From contig JBEULE010000011.1 in the NCBI GenBank assembly GCA_041287495.1, positions 1 to 17,925 of the forward strand: 17,925 bases of DNA, in the 5' to 3' direction. Of the stretch, positions 13,067 to 17,925 are shown one piece after another. The translations under genes and the position numbers were made by a program. Position 1 is the stretch's first letter, and every line of letters begins with the position of its first letter. The notes under the pieces are model-generated. The model was not told the origin of the DNA and made no database searches. It worked only from the letters and a program-made list of their open reading frames with translations. Source of the DNA: JAOABC01 sp041287495 (GTDB lineage Bacteria; Aquificota; Aquificia; Aquificales; Hydrogenothermaceae).

Positions 13067-13615
13067 TTAACATCTAAATAACATTCCATTTCTTATATTT
13101 TCTGCTACTTCTTTACCTTTTAGTTTTTCTACTATCTTTAAAGCAAATGAAGCTGCTGTTCCTGGTCCTCTACTTGTTAGTACATTACTGTCTTCTACAA
13201 CTTCCTCCTCTAAGTAGGTAGCATCCTTTAATTTTTCTCTATAAGTCGGATAGGAAGTGGCTTTTTTCCCTGAGAGAACTCCGGCGTTTGCAAGGACATA
13301 AGGAGCTGCACATATAGCTCCTGTAAGCTTTCCTTTACTATAAAAATCAACTATAAGCTTTCTTACTCTCTCATCTGCATTTAAATTGTCTGTTCCTGGT
13401 TGACCTCCAGGAAGAACTATCATATCGAAATCATCTGCTTTTATAGTGTCTATGGTTGTATCCGGAATTACCTTTACACCTCTTGCACTTGTTATATATC
13501 CATCGTGTAATCCGGCAATTACAACATCAATATTAGCTCTTCTGAGTATGTCTATTATTGATATAGCTTCTATTTCCTCAAAACCATCAGCCAATGGCAC
13601 AACTACTCTTGCCAT
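13067..13615 (-). CDS. DJ-1/YajL family protein (DJ-1/PfpI superfamily)
   Basis: Cytosolic protein of the DJ-1/YajL branch, whose members are credited with glyoxalase, protein deglycase or redox chaperone activity; the true activity is debated. 182 residues. The nucleophile is C102 in GAICAAPYVLA, supported by the conserved acidic residue E16 in GFEEIEAI. LPGGQPGTDNL (68-78) and LTSRGPGTAASFAL (146-159) match human DJ-1 closely. The position of the DJ-1 H126 is held by tyrosine here (SYPTYREKL), so this is not a protease-type PfpI triad. The ATG lies 3 bases after the purF stop, and the strong AGGAGGTG ribosome site sits on the end of purF, indicating translational coupling. Confidence 0.9.
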   Translation of the reverse strand: MARVVVPLADGFEEIEAISIIDILRRANIDVVIAGLHDGYITSARGVKVIPDTTIDTIKADDFDMIVLPGGQPGTDNLNADERVRKLIVDFYSKGKLTGAICAAPYVLANAGVLSGKKATSYPTYREKLKDATYLEEEVVEDSNVLTSRGPGTAASFALKIVEKLKGKEVAENIRNGMLFRC

Positions 13616-13618
13616 TTT

Positions 13619-15019
13619 TTACACCTCCTGAGTTAAAAATAGTTCATCTAAAACCGGATATTCTCCGGTAAAACAGGCTGTGCAGTAGCCTTTTGTTTTA
13701 TTTGCTGCTTCAAGCATACCTTCAAGGGAGAGGTAATTTAAACTGTCTGCCCCTATAAACCTTCTTATCTCTTCAATAGAGAGATTTGCAGCTAAAAGCT
13801 CTTCTTTTGTAGGTGTGTCTATACCATAGTAGCAGGGACTTACAACTGGAGGAGAGCTTATTAACATATGTATCTCTTTTGCTCCGGCTCTTCTAAGCAT
13901 ATTTACTATTTTTTTACTTGTTGTTCCTCTCACAAGTGAATCATCTATAACTATGATTCTCTTTCCTTCTATAACTTCTCTTACAGGGTTTAATTTAAGT
14001 CTGACACTTAAATCTCTTATCTCTTGGATAGGTTGGATAAAACTTCTTCCTACATAATGGTTTCTTATAAGTCCTATCTCAAAAGGTATTCCACTTTCTT
14101 CACTGTATCCCATAGCTGCAAGTAATCCTGAATCTAAAACTGGAACAACACAGTCAGCATCTATCGGATATTCTCTGGCAAGTCTTCTTCCAAACTCTTT
14201 TCTAACTTCATATACCCATTCTTTGAATATCTTAGAGTCGGGTCTTGAAAAGTAAACAAATTCAAAGATACATTTTTTAGGTGCCTCTGTAAATTCAAAA
14301 GGATAGTAAGACCTTATACCTGCATCATCTATAACAAGGACTTCTCCTGGGTTAATATCTCTTAAATATTCTGCATCTATGATATCTAAAGCACATGTCT
14401 CAGATGCTACAAAATAACTTCCTGATCTGTTTTTGCCTAAAACCAAAGGTCTAAATCCGTGTGGGTCCCTAACAGCTATAAGCTGTTTTTCTCTGAGTAT
14501 CACAAGAGAGTAAGCTCCCTTTACTTTTTTCATAACTTCAAATACATGGGGTAAAAAATCTTCGTCATTTCTATGAAGGTTTATATGGGATGGAGCTGGT
14601 TGTCTTGATCTAGCTATGAGATGTATAAACACTTCTGTATCAGATGTAGATCTGAATATAGCACCTTCTTCTTCGAGCTCTCTTCTTAATCTATCTGCAT
14701 TAACAAGATTTCCGTTATGAGCTATAGCAAAGGATCCACCATAGAAGTGAGCAAAGAAAGGTTGAATGTTCTTAGGATTTGAGCCTCCGGCTGTTGAGTA
14801 TCTCACATGTCCGATAGCTAAATCACCTTTTAACTCCTTTAAATCCTCTTCCTTTATAGCTGATGTAACAAGTCCCTGTCCCAGTTTTAGATTTATATCA
14901 TAGCCATCAGAAACGGCTATTCCGGCTGACTCCTGTCCTCTATGCTGAAGGGCATGTAAACCTAAAAATGTCATCTCTGCTGCAGATTTATTGTTAAATA
15001 CTCCAAATACTCCACACAC
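13619..15019 (-). CDS. purF: Amidophosphoribosyltransferase (Fe-S type)
   Basis: First committed enzyme of purine synthesis: moves the glutamine amide to PRPP. The GTG at 15019 is chosen over the GTG at 15028 because AAAGGTGA then lies at ideal distance and the product begins MCGVFGVF, exposing the nucleophile cysteine once Met is removed; 466 residues. Glutaminase motifs GHVRYSTAGGS and HNGNLVNADRLR and the PRPP loop VIDDSLVRGTTS (357-368) are intact. Four cysteines (C250, C396, C446, C449) match the [4Fe-4S] ligands of the Bacillus-type enzyme. The usual VPVPDSG reads VPVLDSG, one unusual change near the PRPP site. It is cotranscribed with the DJ-1-family gene. Confidence 0.95.
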   Translation of the reverse strand: MCGVFGVFNNKSAAEMTFLGLHALQHRGQESAGIAVSDGYDINLKLGQGLVTSAIKEEDLKELKGDLAIGHVRYSTAGGSNPKNIQPFFAHFYGGSFAIAHNGNLVNADRLRRELEEEGAIFRSTSDTEVFIHLIARSRQPAPSHINLHRNDEDFLPHVFEVMKKVKGAYSLVILREKQLIAVRDPHGFRPLVLGKNRSGSYFVASETCALDIIDAEYLRDINPGEVLVIDDAGIRSYYPFEFTEAPKKCIFEFVYFSRPDSKIFKEWVYEVRKEFGRRLAREYPIDADCVVPVLDSGLLAAMGYSEESGIPFEIGLIRNHYVGRSFIQPIQEIRDLSVRLKLNPVREVIEGKRIIVIDDSLVRGTTSKKIVNMLRRAGAKEIHMLISSPPVVSPCYYGIDTPTKEELLAANLSIEEIRRFIGADSLNYLSLEGMLEAANKTKGYCTACFTGEYPVLDELFLTQEV

Positions 15020-15051
15020 TTTAATCACCTTTTCAAAAATTGATTAATATT

Positions 15052-15060
15052 AATATACCA
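15052..15060 (-). promoter_or_regulatory. Putative extended -10 promoter of purF
   Basis: On the minus strand AGTGG is followed by TATATT (15052-15057), 33 bases before the chosen GTG start. The TGG-TATATT arrangement repeats the style seen upstream of yebC and the ABC ATPase. No clear -35 was seen. Confidence 0.38.
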
Positions 15061-15080
15061 CTTTAGAGAGAAATTTGTAG

Positions 15081-15106
15081 AACAGGGGACATATAATTCC
15101 CCTGTT
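15081..15106 (-). terminator. Hairpin after the PEGA lipoprotein gene, likely terminator
   Basis: AACAGGGGA (15081-15089) and TCCCCTGTT (15098-15106) form a perfect 9-bp stem with an 8-base loop. It begins 5 bases after the lipoprotein stop on the minus strand. The bases after it on that strand (CTACAAATTT) are only weakly T-rich, so termination may be inefficient; separation from the purF promoter just beyond makes sense. Confidence 0.5.
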
Positions 15107-15111
15107 TTAGA

Positions 15112-16719
15112 TTATTCTATAGCTTGAACCCATTTTCTAAGTAAATGTCCCTGATACCACAGGTTTATCATAGGGTTATCCTTAGATGAAGCTGTTATTG
15201 TTATATCTTCACTTGCAAAACCTACAGAAACAGGAGAGTATTCAAGTGATATTGAGTAAAGTTTTCCACCATCAATTGAGTATACTTCAGCAGTTTTATC
15301 TGCCTTTCCTACTATAATCTTAATCGAAGAAGGAGATATATTTGCAGAAGTTGCAGAGCTGGAAGTTGATATGGTTTTTTGGACAGACAGGTCGGCTAAA
15401 TTTATAACTTTTGCAGTTTTATCGGAAGATGCAGTTATTATAAGATTTTTGTTCCTTGATGTTTCTATATCGTTGATAGGTCCGTTATGGATAGGTTGTT
15501 GATTTTCTATACTATCTGATTGGGTATTTAAAACCAATAGTTTTCCGGAAGTTGTTCCTATGTATATTTTATTGTTAATTGTTTTTAATGCTGTTACATT
15601 TTCTCCAACTGATATATCTTTTATTTTGTTTCCAGTCTTAGAGTCTAAGACTACACCTTTTCCAGATTTATCAAATAGATAAACTGCATTTGAAGATTTT
15701 CCAAATGTTATAAAGTCTGCAGTCATATCGAGAAGTTTATTGAGTTTTACAGAAGCTGTTGTGTTGTCCCAGATAAGGAGTTTCAAAGGATTTTTTATAT
15801 CTTTATATTTATATGCTAAAGCTTTTATAGGTTTTAAACCGGCTGTTGTTTTTCCATCTTCAGAAACAGCAAATGTAGAAAATTTATCAAAGTTTCTTAT
15901 ATCTTCCGGATCCCATAGGGATATATGAGGTTTTAAATCTTTTAAATCCCAGAAGTAAATACCTGCCTTACCTAAAGAAATAAAGTATTTATAATCAGAT
16001 GTAAATACTATAGGTCCGTAAGCCTGAACAGGAGGAAGTTGGACTTCTTTCAATGTAAACTGAACCCTAAATTCATCTCCTTTTTTAACCTTTAAAGTAA
16101 ATTCATCTTTATAAACATCTTTCTCAACGGTAAATTTATGAATACCTTCTTCAAGTTCTACATTCTGAGGGAAAGGTCCTATCTTTTTGCCATCAATGTA
16201 TAGGGTAGCATCTTGAGGGTCTGCATCAAAATGTATAACTGCTTTTTGAAGATTTACCAATAAAGAAGTTTCTTTACCATACTCAATAAACACTTTTCTT
16301 GATGTTCCAACTGCTCCCAGTTTGAATACTATCAGATGTTTTCCCACAGGTAGATAACCTCTAAATGGTGTAGTTCCTATAGAGTCTCTTCCTTCCATAA
16401 CAGTTGCACCTTGTGGGATGGTATCTACTTTTAGAATACCGGTAGGTTTAGGATTAAAGTTAAGTTTTGTAACTTTATCGTAGTAAATCCATACACCTTT
16501 TTTAGTTTCTCTATCAAACTCTGTGGTTGCTACGGTAATATCATAATCACCTTCTTTTAGCTCTATCTCAAGAGGAGTTTTGCCCACAGGTTTTCCGTTA
16601 ATGTAAACCTGTGCTCCCGGAGGGTTATCTATCTCTAATTTACCTTTTCCCTCACAGGATGATAGTATGAAGATTGAAACAATGAAGAGAAACAGTTTTG
16701 CAATAATTCTCGTTGCCAT
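15112..16719 (-). CDS. Lipoprotein with three PEGA domains and a C-terminal beta-propeller
   Basis: A 535-residue exported lipoprotein. The signal peptide (MATRIIAKLFLFIVSIF) ends in lipobox LSSC with C22 lipidated; residue +2 is Glu, not Asp, so an inner-membrane retention signal is not evident. Three PEGA domains follow: about 27-64 (IDNPPGAQVYINGKPVGKTP), 94-133 (VDTIPQGATVMEGRDSIGTTP) and 160-200 (FDADPQDATLYIDGKKIGPFP). From about residue 235 to the end, blades resemble WD40/PQQ repeats (KLLIWDNT, NKIYIGTTSGKLLVLNT, NLIITASSDKTAKVINL, TAEVYSIDGGKLYSI). The ATG at 16719 is preceded by AAGAGGTG; an upstream in-frame extension would destroy the signal peptide. PEGA and propeller parts both suggest protein or surface-layer contacts. 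Its true role is unknown. Confidence 0.85.
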   Translation of the reverse strand: MATRIIAKLFLFIVSIFILSSCEGKGKLEIDNPPGAQVYINGKPVGKTPLEIELKEGDYDITVATTEFDRETKKGVWIYYDKVTKLNFNPKPTGILKVDTIPQGATVMEGRDSIGTTPFRGYLPVGKHLIVFKLGAVGTSRKVFIEYGKETSLLVNLQKAVIHFDADPQDATLYIDGKKIGPFPQNVELEEGIHKFTVEKDVYKDEFTLKVKKGDEFRVQFTLKEVQLPPVQAYGPIVFTSDYKYFISLGKAGIYFWDLKDLKPHISLWDPEDIRNFDKFSTFAVSEDGKTTAGLKPIKALAYKYKDIKNPLKLLIWDNTTASVKLNKLLDMTADFITFGKSSNAVYLFDKSGKGVVLDSKTGNKIKDISVGENVTALKTINNKIYIGTTSGKLLVLNTQSDSIENQQPIHNGPINDIETSRNKNLIITASSDKTAKVINLADLSVQKTISTSSSATSANISPSSIKIIVGKADKTAEVYSIDGGKLYSISLEYSPVSVGFASEDITITASSKDNPMINLWYQGHLLRKWVQAIE

Positions 16720-16756
16720 GTCCACACCTCTTATTAAGTTAGTATTTGCTAACATA

Positions 16757-16786
16757 ATTATAAAACAAAATAAATTAATATGTAAA
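16757..16786 (-). promoter_or_regulatory. Promoter of the PEGA lipoprotein gene
   Basis: On the minus strand: TTTACA (16781-16786, 5 of 6 to consensus), 18 bases, TATAAT (16757-16762). The start would fall near 16750, at a small palindrome GTTAG-N6-CTAAC (16738-16753) that could be an operator. Confidence 0.55.
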
Positions 16787-16788
16787 CT

Positions 16789-16797
16789 TGCTATAAT
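16789..16797 (+). promoter_or_regulatory. Extended -10 promoter of pgi
   Basis: TGC followed by a perfect TATAAT (16792-16797) forms an extended -10, 37 bases before the pgi ATG. No -35 is recognisable. It lies about 30 bases from the divergent lipoprotein promoter, so the two may compete. Confidence 0.45.
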
Positions 16798-16834
16798 AAT
16801 TTTAGCCTTATCTAAATTTAAATAGGGGGGAAAG

Positions 16835-17925
16835 ATGATAAAGATAGATTTCTCCAATGTAATGGCAGAAAAGTTAGATGAAATGGAAGGGATACTATCT
16901 GAAGAGATAGAGGCTTATAGACATATAGTTTCTGAACTTCATAAGGAGATTTACAGTAGAAAAAATAAAGATTTTTATTTTATGAATTTACCTTTTCAGG
17001 ATATATCGAAAGTTAAAGAAACAGCGAAGGTTATAAGAGAAAATTTTGATTATTTTGTTGTTATAGGTATAGGAGGGTCAGCTCTTGGTAATCAAACAGT
17101 TCAGGATGCTGTAAATGGTCTTGATTACAATCTGAAAAATTTTCCTAAGTTATATGTTTTAGATAATGTTGATCCGGAGAACTTTGCTCTTGTTATAGAT
17201 CAGATAGATGTAAGAAAAACAATGTTTAATGTTATTACAAAATCAGGCTCTACAGTTGAAACTGTTGCTAACTTTCTAATAATACTTGATATGTTAAAAA
17301 CTATCATAGGAGATGATTGGAAGAAGCATATCATAATAACTACAGACCCTGAAAAAGGTTTTTTGAGAAAATTTGCTAATCAGGAAGGTATAACATCCTT
17401 TGATATTCCTCCAAATCTAGGTGGTAGATTCTCTGTTTTAAGTAATGTAGGGCTTCTTTCTTCTGCTGTCTGTGGCATAGATATAGATGAGCTTCTTGAA
17501 GGTGCAAGGTATGGTTTTCATATATGTGAAAAGAGTATAGATCCTTTTGACAATCCAGCTTACCTAATAGGTTTAATATATTATATAGCTAATATTAAAA
17601 AAGGTAAAACCATCTCTGTTATGATGTCCTACAGTGAGAGACTATCTTCTTTTGTTGATTGGTATAGACAGCTTTGGGCTGAGAGCTTAGGAAAGGAAGG
17701 ATTAGGTCAAACGCCTGTTAAAGCTATAGGTTCTATAGACCAACATTCTCAGATTCAGCTCTACATAGATGGACCAAAAGATAAGATAATCACATTTTTG
17801 AACATTGAGGAAAGCTTTAGAAATTTTGAGATTACAGGAGAGGTTCCAAAGGAAGTTGAATACTTAAAAGGAAAAACTTTAAAACAGATTTTAGATATAG
17901 AACTTGAGGGAACAAAGGCAGCTTT
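16835..17925 (+). CDS. pgi: Glucose-6-phosphate isomerase, N-terminal 363 codons (runs off window)
   Basis: Interconverts glucose-6-phosphate and fructose-6-phosphate in glycolysis and gluconeogenesis. The frame is open from the ATG at 16835 to the window edge. Sugar-phosphate isomerase motifs appear in order: VVIGIGGSALGNQTVQDAV, the phosphate-binding KSGSTVET, GGRFSVLSNVGLL, the catalytic-glutamate region LWAESLGKEG and QHSQIQLYIDG with the conserved histidine. The spacing fits the short bacterial/archaeal type (about 430-450 residues), so perhaps 70-90 residues are missing. The ribosome site is an unusual run AGGGGGG (16824-16830), 4 bases before the ATG. It is divergent from the PEGA lipoprotein gene. 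Confidence 0.95.
   Translation, partial: MIKIDFSNVMAEKLDEMEGILSEEIEAYRHIVSELHKEIYSRKNKDFYFMNLPFQDISKVKETAKVIRENFDYFVVIGIGGSALGNQTVQDAVNGLDYNLKNFPKLYVLDNVDPENFALVIDQIDVRKTMFNVITKSGSTVETVANFLIILDMLKTIIGDDWKKHIIITTDPEKGFLRKFANQEGITSFDIPPNLGGRFSVLSNVGLLSSAVCGIDIDELLEGARYGFHICEKSIDPFDNPAYLIGLIYYIANIKKGKTISVMMSYSERLSSFVDWYRQLWAESLGKEGLGQTPVKAIGSIDQHSQIQLYIDGPKDKIITFLNIEESFRNFEITGEVPKEVEYLKGKTLKQILDIELEGTKAA

Noticed and set aside
13446..13631. A 61-codon plus-strand frame over the DJ-1-family gene
   Set aside because: It is antisense to a conserved gene with an intact nucleophile site and shows no coding features.
16720..16857. A 46-codon N-terminal extension of the PEGA lipoprotein
   Set aside because: It would place the signal peptide and lipobox internally, has no ribosome site, and overlaps both promoters and the pgi start.

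Overview
The window is AT-rich bacterial DNA, densely packed, with many start/stop overlaps of the ATGA type and several TTG or GTG starts. An LPS gene (lpxC), Gram-negative style signal peptides and a lipoprotein indicate a diderm. Base composition, thermophile-like charged proteins, a Tus/Dsr-type sulfur-relay operon and the CRISPR repeat together suggest the Aquificota, perhaps a Sulfurihydrogenibium-like member of the Hydrogenothermaceae. This placement is an inference from style and gene content. No search was run.

Layout. (1) 1-1565, minus: argG followed 3 bases later by the 5' part of valS. (2) 1566-1767: divergent promoter region with a sigma54-like site before lpxC. (3) 1768-3476, plus: lpxC, a secreted cysteine-free thioredoxin-fold protein, and two tiny ATGA-coupled ORFs of 50 and 39 codons. 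(4) 3460-5577, minus: yebC, ruvC, a six-cysteine secreted protein and rdgB. This operon converges on, and overlaps by 17 bp, the last tiny ORF. (5) 5672-5744, plus: tRNA-Gly(GCC) with a good promoter. (6) 5746-9189, minus: an orphan DppF/OppF-type ATPase and two tandem CNNM/CBS/CorC membrane proteins, all overlapping. (7) 9190-9594: a 400-bp gap with relics of two genes, including the right end of an IS200/IS605-type element, and the promoter of the next operon.

(8) 9595-12520, plus: a ThiF/MoeB E1-like enzyme, a TusA-like carrier, TusD/TusC/TusB (DsrE/F/H)-like proteins and pdxA. (9) 12523-12679: an orphan three-repeat, two-spacer CRISPR array, read on the minus strand from a recognisable promoter. 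No cas gene lies in the window. One spacer encodes an AAA+ Walker B-like peptide on its plus strand. (10) 12680-13066: non-coding, with one perfect 12-bp hairpin. (11) 13067-15019, minus: purF (Fe-S type) and a DJ-1/YajL-family gene. (12) 15081-16719, minus: a lipoprotein with three PEGA domains and a beta-propeller, with a hairpin after it. (13) 16835-17925, plus: the first 363 codons of pgi.

Most genes are housekeeping: translation, arginine, lipid A, purine, PLP and sugar-phosphate metabolism, DNA repair and nucleotide-pool cleaning. The sulfur-relay operon is the clearest multi-gene pathway unit. The CRISPR remnant, the IS relic and the cysteine-less thioredoxin-fold protein with its two mini-ORFs are the least ordinary parts.
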